In this document: positions 1 to 8,971 of the stretch, one piece after another
Position numbering within the stretch: the first letter of the stretch is position 1
Layout: every line of letters begins with the position of its first letter
Assembly (NCBI GenBank): GCA_002731315.1
Contig: PCBG01000011.1
Location: forward strand, 1-57,033
From: Rhodospirillaceae bacterium
GTDB lineage: Bacteria > Pseudomonadota > Alphaproteobacteria > Puniceispirillales > Puniceispirillaceae
DNA: 57,033 nucleotides
Direction: 5' to 3'
The notes under the pieces: model-generated
Told to the model about the DNA's origin: nothing
Seen by the model: the letters and a program-made list of their open reading frames with translations, nothing else
Databases searched by the model: none
Position numbers and translations under genes: made by a program

Positions 1-1268
1 AACTCCATTCTACCTTGCATCCACCCAACGGCTTTGCCAGCGGTAAGAGCCTTCGCAGTAATTTCAATCATTTCTTTCTGAGAATATGTTGAGAACTGCG
101 CCCCCATTTCAGAGAGTAAATCGACAGTGCTGTCTTTGGTCGCGTGTGGCCCAAGATAGCTTCCTTGCATTTCATCATTGTATCGTTTTGAAGCGCGAGA
201 CTTTCCCAAAAACTGATATTGAACCGCAAGAGCTGCACCAAGAGCGCCGCCTGCATCACCTGAGGCAGGCTGAACCCATATATCTTCAAACAGACCTAAG
301 GCGTGGAGTTTGCCGTTTGCCACGCAATTAAGAGCGACGCCACCTGAAAGGCACAAATTTTTAATGCCTGTTTCGATAGCAAGTGAAGTTGTCATTTGAA
401 TAACAACGTCTTCCAAAACTTTTTGGATGCTTGAAGCTAAATCCATATGAAATTGTTCAAGTGGTTCTGTTTCAGGGATGCGTGCTGATCTACCAAACAA
501 TGCATCAAACCGTTTATTTGTCATTTTCAGACCTGTGCAATAGTCGAAAAAGGACATGTCGAGCCGGAATGATCCGTCTGATGCGATGTGGACGATTTTT
601 TCAGTTATGAGGTCTGCGTAGATTGGGGAGCCGTAAGGAGCCAAACCCATGAGTTTGTACTCGCCAGAATTTACCTTAAATCCACAATAAAACGTGAAGG
701 CGGAATAGAGTAGTCCGAGGGAATGAGGAAACTTAATTTCCTTAATTACTTGAAGTTGCTCGTTTTCTCCGATTGCTACGGTCGTTGTTGCCCACTCTCC
801 AACACCATCCATGGTTACAACTAGGGCACGATTGAATGGTGAGGGATAATAAGCGCTTGCGGCATGTGATTGGTGATGCCCAGCAAACAGGATTTTTTTC
901 TTAACGTTTTTTGTCGCTCCTAATGCTTTTAATTCTTTTGTTATTATAGCTTTTTGAAACAGCTTTGAAGTTAGCCATGTCGATGATGCTTTGTTAAACG
1001 ATTGGAACCCGCGTGGCGCAAAGGATAAATAAGTCTCCATGAGCCTTTCAAATTTCAAAAGGGGCTTTTCATAAAAGACAACAAAATCAACTTCATCGAT
1101 TTCACAACCTGCCTGTTCAAGACAGGATTTAATCGCGAGAGTTGGGAAACCTTCATAATGTTTCTTACGGGTGAAACGCTCTTCTTGAGCTGCAGAAACG
1201 ATTTTTCCGTCGCGAACCAATGCTGCCGCGCTGTCATGATAAAACGCAGATATGCCTAGAATGACCAT
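1..1268 (-). CDS. Carbamoyltransferase (NodU/CmcH family), 3' end cut off by window edge
   Basis: Open from an ATG at 1268 to the window edge, giving about 422 residues without a stop; the C-terminal part lies outside. The protein begins MVILGISAFYHDSAAA and continues with QEERFTRKKH, the N-terminal signature of NodU/CmcH/TobZ carbamoyltransferases. GGVALNCVANGK and, near the edge, GWMQGRMEF are the nucleotide-binding and C-terminal-domain motifs of the family. These enzymes transfer a carbamoyl group from carbamoyl phosphate, through carbamoyl-AMP, to a hydroxyl; in a glycan locus the acceptor is probably a sugar hydroxyl (inference). It is the most distal visible gene of the long minus-strand operon and starts 14 nt after the small DUF5989 gene. 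Family assignment is secure; the substrate is unknown. Confidence 0.9.
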   Translation of the reverse strand, partial: MVILGISAFYHDSAAALVRDGKIVSAAQEERFTRKKHYEGFPTLAIKSCLEQAGCEIDEVDFVVFYEKPLLKFERLMETYLSFAPRGFQSFNKASSTWLTSKLFQKAIITKELKALGATKNVKKKILFAGHHQSHAASAYYPSPFNRALVVTMDGVGEWATTTVAIGENEQLQVIKEIKFPHSLGLLYSAFTFYCGFKVNSGEYKLMGLAPYGSPIYADLITEKIVHIASDGSFRLDMSFFDYCTGLKMTNKRFDALFGRSARIPETEPLEQFHMDLASSIQKVLEDVVIQMTTSLAIETGIKNLCLSGGVALNCVANGKLHALGLFEDIWVQPASGDAGGALGAALAVQYQFLGKSRASKRYNDEMQGSYLGPHATKDSTVDLLSEMGAQFSTYSQKEMIEITAKALTAGKAVGWMQGRME

Positions 1269-1282
1269 CGGTAAAGACCGCA

Positions 1283-1432
1283 CTAAAAGAGAGTGTAGAT
1301 GAATGGAGCTACAGCGGTACCTTGAGAAATAAAGAGAAGTCCGCCAAACATAAGCGAGGCAAGGACAATCGGCACAAGCCAAAACTTCTTGCGTTTAATA
1401 AAAAACTTTATGATTTGCAAAATGAGATCCAA
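1283..1432 (-). CDS. Small DUF5989-family membrane protein (49 aa, TTG start)
   Basis: A 49-residue ORF between the SxtJ and carbamoyltransferase genes. The start is a TTG at 1432, chosen because AGGAG, overlapping the SxtJ stop codon, sits about 6 nt upstream and there is no in-frame ATG at this position. The sequence has a basic segment (IKRKKFW) followed by one hydrophobic helix and ends in AVAPFIYTLF, the ending I recall for DUF5989 proteins. It is predicted to be a single-pass inner-membrane protein of unknown function. Genes of this family commonly sit between SxtJ and carbamoyltransferase genes in polysaccharide and natural-product loci, exactly as here, so a role as a membrane partner of the carbamoylation step is inferred. 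Confidence 0.8.
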   Translation of the reverse strand: MDLILQIIKFFIKRKKFWLVPIVLASLMFGGLLFISQGTAVAPFIYTLF

Positions 1433-1442
1433 CTTTAATCTC

Positions 1443-1844
1443 CTAGAATTGATCACGCATAGTACTTAGTTCATCTGTATTTGGTTGGACCCTTTCCCAG
1501 TAACTGGCTGTATTTCTGTCAATATTTAATTGTAATGGTGTTTTGTTTAGTACGCGCATCAAGATTCCAATCGGTGTCACGATGAAAATAAATAGAACGA
1601 AAATCACTATTGGATTAACGATGCGACCAGCAACCTCGCCAAAAGCCATCCATGCTCTATTTGGCATAGTAAGGGTCGATGGTAAAAGTATAGCTAAAGC
1701 AAATAGTGCAATCCCAATGCTAAACAAACTAATGCCGAGGTTGCTAACCTGGCCTAAAAGCCATGAATTAGCTGACGCTGCGCCGATCAGAATGATTCCT
1801 ACGGTCAAACCAAATGACTTATTCGATACAGTGGTTTTTGGCAT
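1443..1844 (-). CDS. SxtJ-family membrane protein
   Basis: 133 residues, largely hydrophobic: about three transmembrane segments (roughly residues 10-30, 32-55 and 70-95), followed by a polar tail with SYWERVQP. Size, helix pattern and the tail match the SxtJ family, named from saxitoxin clusters but widespread in glycan loci next to carbamoyltransferases. Function is unknown; the conserved neighbourhood (SxtJ, DUF5989, carbamoyltransferase, with 10 and 14 nt gaps) suggests one membrane-associated unit. The start is an ATG preceded by AGGTAGATTCG. A gap of about 80 nt separates it from the formyltransferase gene upstream and shows no clear promoter or terminator. Confidence 0.75.
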   Translation of the reverse strand: MPKTTVSNKSFGLTVGIILIGAASANSWLLGQVSNLGISLFSIGIALFALAILLPSTLTMPNRAWMAFGEVAGRIVNPIVIFVLFIFIVTPIGILMRVLNKTPLQLNIDRNTASYWERVQPNTDELSTMRDQF

Positions 1845-1927
1845 CGAATCTACCTGGACAATTAAACTTTAAATATTCTTTGTGAGTAGATAACACAGCC
1901 AAGAATAAGCTGGAAGCGTATATGTAG

Positions 1928-2707
1928 TTATCCAAACCATGGCATCTTAAGTTCAGGATATTCCGGAATGATATCTGCCCAGCTCTCCATTTGCTCAAGA
2001 AACGCAAGAGCCTTATTGTCATCAAATTCTTTGTTTCGCGAATAACGCTTTTCCTTGGTTGGATCTTGAGCGATTGCGTCAATCCTATGTATCTCACCGG
2101 ATCTGATCCGTTCCTTGAGTGCTGTCTGGGCTACCTCAACTGATTTCATGGTGAAAAGGAAGGGATCACCGATAATATCTTTTGGTAAGCAATGGAAAAG
2201 AATGTCTCCGTTGTCTAGCCCTTGAGAAAGAAGATGAATAGTCGCGCCCACATAGCTTGGCCTACGATCGTGTAATGCCCAAAAGTTGCACGATGATCCA
2301 CGATAATAAGGCGATAGCCCCATGTGAATGTTTATGGCTTTTCGTTTTACGAGGTAGTCGCAAAGCCACCCCTTGATGTAACTTGAGCCAAAAACGATAA
2401 ACATGTCTGCTTCAAGTGCTGGCTGCAACTCTTCTGGTGTCAAATGAATCAAATCACCACTGCGAAGGCACAACGATCTAACGTTTTTTGGCATAAAACT
2501 AAGTCCACCAAATAATAGTTTTTCGGCATGCATAACGTTCCCAAAGTATCTTTGCATTATTTCTGATTTTCGGAAGAAATCATCCACGAGACCAGGTCTT
2601 ACTGTTAGAGTCTCTTGTATGCAAAAAACTTCATCAGCAACTTCGGCCAGCTGCTTTACAAGGTTGAAATGACGTGGCTGGTTACCAGTAAAAATTGTGA
2701 TTTTCAT
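1928..2707 (-). CDS. Formyltransferase (methionyl-tRNA formyltransferase-like), probable sugar N-formyltransferase
   Basis: 259 residues with a formyl_trans_N catalytic core. The signature NIHMGLSPYYRG is at about residues 126-137, giving the catalytic pair N126 and H128, and GLDNGDI at 163-169 supplies the conserved Asp165. These enzymes move a formyl group from N10-formyltetrahydrofolate to an amine. The C-terminal tRNA-binding domain of Fmt is absent and the gene lies in a glycan operon, so a nucleotide-sugar or glycan amine is the likely acceptor (inference). Its start overlaps the stop of the upstream deacetylase gene by ATGA, implying translational coupling, which suggests an amine is first unmasked and then formylated. 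Confidence 0.8.
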   Translation of the reverse strand: MKITIFTGNQPRHFNLVKQLAEVADEVFCIQETLTVRPGLVDDFFRKSEIMQRYFGNVMHAEKLLFGGLSFMPKNVRSLCLRSGDLIHLTPEELQPALEADMFIVFGSSYIKGWLCDYLVKRKAINIHMGLSPYYRGSSCNFWALHDRRPSYVGATIHLLSQGLDNGDILFHCLPKDIIGDPFLFTMKSVEVAQTALKERIRSGEIHRIDAIAQDPTKEKRYSRNKEFDDNKALAFLEQMESWADIIPEYPELKMPWFG

Positions 2708-3657
2708 TTTGTTAGCTGCTTCAGTATATTTGCGTGGTCTTCTCTGGGAATCTCGAGAGGCCCACGATTTTCTACATATGCCATGCTTGAATTGAATCCA
2801 ATTTTTATACCAAGCTCATTTAGTACGGAAAGCGTGTCCGCATTGTAGTCACCACAAGGATGGGACATCGAACTTATTCCTGTTTTACCTAAAAGTTTAC
2901 ACAGGTGAGCTTTGTTTTTTTGATATTCAGTCTTCTGTTCTGTACGGCTCAATTGTCTAATTGCGGTGGGATGACTAAAAGAATGTAGCCCAATCAAATG
3001 TCCATTTTTGAAGAGATGGGCAACGTGATTTTCTGACATCCAAAGACGCTTCGATGCTTCTGATAGCTTGTAGTCATGCATATCAAGCATTTTAATCATG
3101 GTGTTATGATATAATTCTGGTCCTAGAACTTGATCGCGGAGGAACCGAAACCACCTATCATTGCCAGAATAGAAGGGGTAGTCACCCAGATAATGGGAAT
3201 CCAAAAACACCTTCATATAAGTATCGTAGGTTTTGTGTATTTCGCCTTTTACCTGACTAAAAAACTGTATGTAAAACTCATCGATATTTTCAAAGGATGA
3301 ATTCCTAAAATCACGGAAAATTTCGAGATAGTTATCAATTCCGCAAAGCGGCGCTGAATAAATGAAAAAAAATGCTTTGATTTTGTATGATTTAAGCACA
3401 GGTAACGCTAAATCGAATTGACACCGCAGAGCATCATCAAACGACAAGCAAATGTCTTTTGGCCTGAGAGTTCCAGACAAAGCAGCAACCTGAAAATCAT
3501 GAGCATCGAGAATCGTATATTGTTGTTGCAACCAATCTAAAATTTCAGCGAATTGGTCAGAAGAAATTGATCCCTGTCCAGATGTATGTCCAACGCCATG
3601 GAAATGATGAAACATTACTGAATGGGGCACTTTGTGGGGCGACATTTTCTTAGTCAT
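2704..3657 (-). CDS. Polysaccharide deacetylase (NodB-homology, carbohydrate esterase 4)
   Basis: 317 residues. SFDDA (72-76) contains the catalytic-base and metal-binding Asp pair, and HSFSH (224-228) gives the two metal-binding His of the CE4 NodB fold. Between them is an unusually long helical insertion (about residues 105-215), seen in some polysaccharide-biosynthesis deacetylases. No signal peptide is visible, so it probably acts in the cytoplasm on a nucleotide sugar or lipid-linked intermediate rather than on finished polymer (inference). It overlaps the formyltransferase gene by 4 nt. The start is taken as ATG 3657; ATG 3645 is an alternative, as neither has a strong ribosome site. 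A 74-nt AT-rich gap precedes it and could hold an internal promoter. Confidence 0.8.
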   Translation of the reverse strand: MTKKMSPHKVPHSVMFHHFHGVGHTSGQGSISSDQFAEILDWLQQQYTILDAHDFQVAALSGTLRPKDICLSFDDALRCQFDLALPVLKSYKIKAFFFIYSAPLCGIDNYLEIFRDFRNSSFENIDEFYIQFFSQVKGEIHKTYDTYMKVFLDSHYLGDYPFYSGNDRWFRFLRDQVLGPELYHNTMIKMLDMHDYKLSEASKRLWMSENHVAHLFKNGHLIGLHSFSHPTAIRQLSRTEQKTEYQKNKAHLCKLLGKTGISSMSHPCGDYNADTLSVLNELGIKIGFNSSMAYVENRGPLEIPREDHANILKQLTK

Positions 3658-3731
3658 ACCATTGCAAAATGCGGTGTTTGGAGTTTACGCTTTTATTAAT
3701 CAAGGCGTTTTTATATAACAAAAGTCCAACA

Positions 3732-5651
3732 TCAATTCCAGCGCCTTTCCCATTCGCGAAACATTAAAATTGTCCAAATTTCATACTGTCTGTCATGTTT
3801 GCCAGATAGGTGTTCCTGCCAAGCTTGGCGCACTGGACTTGCGTTGAATCCAGAGTTCTCTAATTCCTTGGGGTCAAGGAGATCTTCAGCCCAGTCTTGC
3901 AGTTGTGTGCGAAGCCAGTGTGCCAATGGGATTGCAAACCCCATCTTTGGACGATCCATTATTTTGCTTGGTAACCGTCTATTTACCAGTGAGCGAAGTA
4001 CTCGCTTACCAATATTTTTGTCGGAATGAAATTCCACGGGCAATCGCCAAGAGAACTCAAAAAGCCTGTGGTCAAGAAGTGGTATACGGGTTTCGAGGCT
4101 AACTGCCATGCTCGCACGATCAACTTTTGCAAGTATGTCATCAGTTAGGTAGGTCAGTGTGTCGGTAGCCATCATTCGATGAATGGTTGTTAGGTTGTCA
4201 AGTTCTCTAAAAATCTGCATTTGAAAATTGGGATGCTGTGGGCACTCTAATATTGACGACGGATCTTCCCAACTCGATGTTAAACTTACATAGGCTTCAG
4301 CAAAATCGTCCCTTTTCAGAATACGCGCTAATTTTGCAACCTTGTCGCCAGCCATTCTAAGTGGGTTGCCGAAAAGCTTTGAACTGGCGTTCCAAAATGA
4401 TTGAGGAGGCGCAGAAAGAGAGAGAGATGCGGCTTTTCTTAATAGGTGCGGGGCCGTCATAGCTCGGTCTAAAATGTTGCCTACGGCATATCTGGTATAG
4501 CCGCCAAAGACTTCGTCTCCACCGTCTCCTGTCAAGGCTACGGTAACGTGATTGGCTGCAAGCCTTGATACTAGATAGGTGGGAATTTGTGATGAATCCG
4601 CAAATGGCTCATCATATAGATCGGCAAGTTTTGGTATCGCTTCTATTAGGTGATTTTGGGAGAGCCGAAGAGTTGTGTGGTCTGTTCCAAGATACTTTGC
4701 CACATCTTCAGCATGTTTACTTTCGTCAAAAGAGGAGTCGTCAAATCCGATTGAAAACGTTTTTACAAGCTTTGAACTCATTGTTGCCATTAGGGCCGTG
4801 ACAGCCGATGAATCAATGCCTCCGGATAAGAGTGCCCCCAAAGGGACATCGGATATCATGCACTCACCAACTGAAATATTAGCAAGATTCTCTAATTCGT
4901 CCGTAGCATCCTCAATGGAACCTTCGAAGGGATTTTCTCTTGCGTGATAAATACTATTCAGTGCAGACCAATAAACAAATACTTTCCAGTTTTTCGGGTG
5001 AATGCCGTCAATTTCAATTATGCGGCCTGGTTCTAGTTTGTAGACATCGCGGTAAATCGACCAAGGTGCCGGTATGTAGCTATGTCGAAGATACAAAGAC
5101 ACAGCCTCATTATTACGTTCAAGCCTATTCGACACCACACTTCTGATTGCTTTTAATTCTGATGCAAAATACAGCCCACCTTCTAGCCAGCCATAGTACA
5201 ATGGTTTTTGGCCAAATCGATCTCGTCCTAATGTTAGTTTTCTTTCTCGCTTGTCCCAGATTGCGAAAGCAAACATCCCGTTGGCCGCTCGACATGCATT
5301 TGCAACACCAAACGCAGATATGTATTCAATGAAAACCTCGGTGTCGGAGTTGCTTTTGAACATCACGCCCGTTGCCTCAAGTGTCTTCTTTAAATCATGG
5401 AAATTGTAAATTTCTCCGTTAAATACAATCACAAAGCGCCCACTATTCGATTCCATTGGTTGGTGGCCAGCTACGGAGGTGTCGATGATAGCTAATCGTC
5501 TGTGCGACATACAAAGACCATACTTTTCGTCTACGAAAAACCCACCGTGATCTGGTCCGCGATGGATAAGCGTATCTGCCATCTTTGATGAAAGCCTTTG
5601 TAAATCACTTTGCAAAAGGCCTGCTTTTAGAATGCCCGCTATTCCACACAT
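3732..5651 (-). CDS. Asparagine synthetase (glutamine-hydrolysing) family amidotransferase
   Basis: 639 residues with the full AsnB layout. A class II glutamine amidotransferase domain starts with the nucleophile Cys2 (MCGIAGIL) and carries HRGPD and FNGEIYNF. A PP-loop synthetase domain follows with the intact SGGIDSS motif at 276-282. The enzyme hydrolyses Gln, adenylates a carboxylate and makes an amide. In glycan loci such proteins can amidate uronic acids (WbpS-type precedent), so the substrate may be a sugar carboxylate rather than aspartate. It is one of three relatives in this operon and the one with the most canonical motifs. It starts 5 nt after the stop of the upstream GT4 gene. 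Confidence 0.88.
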   Translation of the reverse strand: MCGIAGILKAGLLQSDLQRLSSKMADTLIHRGPDHGGFFVDEKYGLCMSHRRLAIIDTSVAGHQPMESNSGRFVIVFNGEIYNFHDLKKTLEATGVMFKSNSDTEVFIEYISAFGVANACRAANGMFAFAIWDKRERKLTLGRDRFGQKPLYYGWLEGGLYFASELKAIRSVVSNRLERNNEAVSLYLRHSYIPAPWSIYRDVYKLEPGRIIEIDGIHPKNWKVFVYWSALNSIYHARENPFEGSIEDATDELENLANISVGECMISDVPLGALLSGGIDSSAVTALMATMSSKLVKTFSIGFDDSSFDESKHAEDVAKYLGTDHTTLRLSQNHLIEAIPKLADLYDEPFADSSQIPTYLVSRLAANHVTVALTGDGGDEVFGGYTRYAVGNILDRAMTAPHLLRKAASLSLSAPPQSFWNASSKLFGNPLRMAGDKVAKLARILKRDDFAEAYVSLTSSWEDPSSILECPQHPNFQMQIFRELDNLTTIHRMMATDTLTYLTDDILAKVDRASMAVSLETRIPLLDHRLFEFSWRLPVEFHSDKNIGKRVLRSLVNRRLPSKIMDRPKMGFAIPLAHWLRTQLQDWAEDLLDPKELENSGFNASPVRQAWQEHLSGKHDRQYEIWTILMFREWERRWN

Positions 5652-5656
5652 TGGGT

Positions 5657-6787
5657 CTAACTGTTCACTGTTTCTTGGAAACGCTTTGATTTGGACTTTG
5701 TCGCAAAATCAATAATGTCAAGCCAATCTGACACACCGTCATTTTTGGGCCTGTTCATGATGCTGGTTTGTGCTTGTCGTCCGAGATTTTTTCGAAAAGC
5801 TTCATCGCTAGATAGCCTAACTATAATTTTGGCAAGTTGTTCAACGTCATCCTTTTGGAAGATCATGCCATTTTTTTCATGATAGACCAGATCGAGAATG
5901 CCTAGCTGGCTTTTGGATACAACGACTGGAGTTCCTGTGCCCATAGCCTCAAGGACTACATTTGGCATCCCTTCGAAACGGGCTGGATGAATTAGAGCCA
6001 GGGACTGATTGTAGTAATCACCAACATTTAAGACCTCGCCAATAAGTGTCACGTCATCTTTCAATCCATGTCTTGTTATTTGCTCTTTAAGGGCACTCTC
6101 TTCTGGCCCTTTGCCTATGATTAACAAAGGCGGCAAAACCGACTGACAGCGGGCTCTTGCATATGCCTTTATGAGTATATCAAAAGCTTTTTGTTGATTT
6201 AGCCTTCCAACCGCAAGGAAGAACGGACGTGAGGATACAAGCTTGGAGGAATTCCCAAAAGTTTCCACCGGATTTGGCATAAATCTCAGCCGCTCCTTTG
6301 GCACCATACTTTCAAGATAACTGATTGCTTGTGGAGAGTTCGCTGTTACGAACGCTGCTTTTGGATAAACTAACCTGCGAAGTAATGTCCAAACGAGGCC
6401 AATTCGTTGGTAACGCGGGTCATTTCTCTCAGAAATTATGACCTGTACATCGAGTCCAACGCACGAAAGTACAGCAATTATATTATGAGTAGAAATGAAA
6501 CTGATTAAGCAAGTGCAGCCGGATTTTTTAACAGCGCGACGCATCTCTAAAACACGGCGCATGTTTCCATAGATTGCTGATAAAAGGCTAAATGATGGCC
6601 CTGAGCTCCAAAGCACGTGCCTGTCGACTTTGGCTGGCACCTTAAAAAAGTCGGTATCTGAACCAAGAATGGTAATTAAGTGTACTCCTGTGCCGTGATT
6701 TACGAGTCCCTCGATCAGATAGCTGCAGACCCTTTGTGTGCCGCCGCCACGCATGCTTTCGATTGTGATGGCAATTGTTTCTTTCAT
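5657..6787 (-). CDS. Glycosyltransferase family 4
   Basis: 376 residues with a GT-B fold. The N-terminal half has the glycine-rich acceptor-side loop ESMRGGGTQRV. The C-terminal half has VGRLNQQKAFDILI and the EX7E motif in FEGMPNVVLEAM, typical of retaining GT4 enzymes using nucleotide-activated sugars. There is no signal peptide; action at the cytoplasmic face of the membrane on a lipid-linked glycan is expected. Its start overlaps the stop of the upstream GT gene by ATGA. Its sugar and linkage cannot be told from sequence; the SERN segment and overall layout recall GalNAc/Gal-type GT4 enzymes, but this is weak. Confidence 0.85.
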   Translation of the reverse strand: MKETIAITIESMRGGGTQRVCSYLIEGLVNHGTGVHLITILGSDTDFFKVPAKVDRHVLWSSGPSFSLLSAIYGNMRRVLEMRRAVKKSGCTCLISFISTHNIIAVLSCVGLDVQVIISERNDPRYQRIGLVWTLLRRLVYPKAAFVTANSPQAISYLESMVPKERLRFMPNPVETFGNSSKLVSSRPFFLAVGRLNQQKAFDILIKAYARARCQSVLPPLLIIGKGPEESALKEQITRHGLKDDVTLIGEVLNVGDYYNQSLALIHPARFEGMPNVVLEAMGTGTPVVVSKSQLGILDLVYHEKNGMIFQKDDVEQLAKIIVRLSSDEAFRKNLGRQAQTSIMNRPKNDGVSDWLDIIDFATKSKSKRFQETVNS

Positions 6788-7857
6788 TCTTTTACGAGAT
6801 CCATGTATGTTTTCAAAATCGCCCGAGCATGGACATCGGCTGCAAAATTCTTGACCGCAAATTTTTTTGCAACATCTACCATAGTTTTGATTTTTTCAAG
6901 GTCCGATAACAAATCAATTATTGTTTCAGCCATAGCGGCACTATTATCCGGCTCGAACATCTTTCCATTGACGCCATCTTCAATTATTTCAGCATGTCCA
7001 CCAGACCTGCTCGCAATGACTGGAGTTGATAAAAGCATGGCTTCGATTAAGGTTCTGCCGTGGCCTTCATTAAGAGCAGGGGCGACCAAAAGTGTCGCTC
7101 CGTCAATTATGTTGGCCACCTTTGTCGTATACTCAATAAAATCGAAATTTGCGTTAAGCCCAGCTTTGTTAACCAACTCGCGAAGATGAGCAGTGTATTG
7201 AGTATGTCTTCCAATCAGAATAAATTGCGCTTCTGGCCGCTCCATGGAAACCACTCTCGCAGCTTCAATAAATATTTCGGGTCTTTTTTGAACAGTATGG
7301 CTGCCCACCATAACGATTATTTCTTTGCCTCGATTTGCATTAGCTTTAGAGACTATTGGTTGCATGATGGGATTGGCTACTGTTGTAACTCGACCCAACG
7401 CTTTTTGGGGGATGGAAGACCTAACAAAATTAGAGTTTGCAATAAAATGGTCTCCATATAGGTGAAGCCAATCGCTGATACGAGATGGCTGCCACAACCG
7501 ACGAACGTGAACAACCGACTTTTTTTTTGCAAGCCTCGCCGCAGGAACCCAGTTGTGCGTCATCACACCATCGTTGGTATGGACGATGTCTATCTGCCTT
7601 GTTTTCAGAAATCCCACGAGAGGTTTGATACGCGGCAGTTGGACAATGGCTGTCAAGCCGCCAGGAGCTTCCAAAAACTTGTGATTGATCATCTCAAAAG
7701 GAATGTTGTTCTCCATGAGCAACTCGACGACCGGCCCTTTTTCATGAATGGCTATCTCTGTGTTAATGCCCAGCTTTGAAAGCTCTTTAATTAGCTCCAT
7801 AGAAGAAATGTGGCTACCACCGACTGTGTTGCCTCTAAACGGAAAAAGAACATTCAT
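6784..7857 (-). CDS. Glycosyltransferase family 4
   Basis: 357 residues with a GT-B fold. It starts MNVLFPFRGNTVGGSHIS, with the N-terminal glycine loop, and carries IVMVGSHTVQKRPEIFI and the EX7E motif in NEGHGRTLIEAM. It is a retaining GT4 and the second of three consecutive GT4 genes. It is coupled by a 4-nt overlap to the next GT and sits only 1 nt from the previous one, so the three are almost certainly co-translated and build successive linkages of one repeat unit (inference). Donor sugar unknown. Confidence 0.85.
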   Translation of the reverse strand: MNVLFPFRGNTVGGSHISSMELIKELSKLGINTEIAIHEKGPVVELLMENNIPFEMINHKFLEAPGGLTAIVQLPRIKPLVGFLKTRQIDIVHTNDGVMTHNWVPAARLAKKKSVVHVRRLWQPSRISDWLHLYGDHFIANSNFVRSSIPQKALGRVTTVANPIMQPIVSKANANRGKEIIVMVGSHTVQKRPEIFIEAARVVSMERPEAQFILIGRHTQYTAHLRELVNKAGLNANFDFIEYTTKVANIIDGATLLVAPALNEGHGRTLIEAMLLSTPVIASRSGGHAEIIEDGVNGKMFEPDNSAAMAETIIDLLSDLEKIKTMVDVAKKFAVKNFAADVHARAILKTYMDLVKE

Positions 7858-7858
7858 G

Positions 7859-8971
7859 TCAAAATTTACCCAAAAAGGCGGTTGTTGACTGAATACATTT
7901 GTCTACGCTGAAATGTTGCGTAGCACGTTCATAAGCCTCATGTCCCTTTTTGGCGCGCAATTTTTTATCTGCTAGGCACCTCCAGATTGCACAAAGTGCT
8001 CGATCATCGCCAACTTGGCATAGAAGCTCAGGGTCTCCGACAAGGTATTCGCAATCTCCAACATTGGTTGCTACACAGGGAGTTGCTGTGGCCATTGCTT
8101 CGCCTATAGCATTTGGAAATCCCTCCGAAATAGACGTCAGTGTCATTATGTCCAGCATGTTATTTGCAGCGTTGATGTCTAAAATTGAACTAATCAAAAC
8201 GACTCGGTTAAATATTTGTAGCTCTTGAATTAGTGCCTCAATCTGGGATTTGTATGTTGGATTACCGTCTCCAATGATGAAAAACTTGCTGTTATCAAAC
8301 TCAGCCGCAAATTTGGCCGCCGCACGAAGGAAGGTAAATTGATCTTTAATGGGGTCAAGTCTTGCGACTGTGCCAATTGCAATAATATCCGGCGTTAGAT
8401 GGTATTGCTTTCTCAATGTTTCCCGTGCCGCTTTATCGGGGTAGTATTGGGTTGAGTCCACTCCATTTGGCACAGTAAGGACGCGACCAGGACGAAAATG
8501 CCGATCAGGGATTTTTTGTCTGCCAGCCACTGAATTAGTAATTATGCCATTTGCCATCCACATCAGTTTTGTCTCAAGCCAATACAAAGCTTGTACTTTC
8601 ATACTGTATACTTTTGTTGAAAAAATTGAGGATCTTATGCCCCAGATTATACGAAGATTTTTGCGAAAAAGACCTAAGATACCAGCCATCAGGTTTGCTG
8701 GAGGTAGCATGGAGTAGATAACGGTCGGATTATAGCCAGGACAAATGGAAACCAACTTAGATAAGGCAAAAAATGCCGATATTGGTCCACTAATGGGCAA
8801 AACCACAAGTGTGATGCGTGTCTGATCAAGTTTATCGATCAACCTGCCACCATCCTTAAATATTACTAAAGAAACCTCGTGTCCTTCAAATGCCATGTTA
8901 TTTGCAATAAGCACGGCTTGTTGCTCAGCACCACCGACTTCCAATGATGGCAAAAAGATAAGAACTTTCAT
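7859..8971 (-). CDS. Glycosyltransferase family 4
   Basis: 370 residues. MKVLIFLPSLEVGGAEQQA is the classic GT4 N-terminus with the GGAE loop. GTVARLDPIKDQFTFL and the EX7E motif in SEGFPNAIGEAM lie in the C-terminal Rossmann half. It is a retaining, nucleotide-sugar-dependent transferase, probably acting on a lipid-linked intermediate. The start overlaps the stop of the upstream amidotransferase gene by ATGA (8968-8971). The specific sugar cannot be predicted. Confidence 0.87.
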   Translation of the reverse strand: MKVLIFLPSLEVGGAEQQAVLIANNMAFEGHEVSLVIFKDGGRLIDKLDQTRITLVVLPISGPISAFFALSKLVSICPGYNPTVIYSMLPPANLMAGILGLFRKNLRIIWGIRSSIFSTKVYSMKVQALYWLETKLMWMANGIITNSVAGRQKIPDRHFRPGRVLTVPNGVDSTQYYPDKAARETLRKQYHLTPDIIAIGTVARLDPIKDQFTFLRAAAKFAAEFDNSKFFIIGDGNPTYKSQIEALIQELQIFNRVVLISSILDINAANNMLDIMTLTSISEGFPNAIGEAMATATPCVATNVGDCEYLVGDPELLCQVGDDRALCAIWRCLADKKLRAKKGHEAYERATQHFSVDKCIQSTTAFLGKF

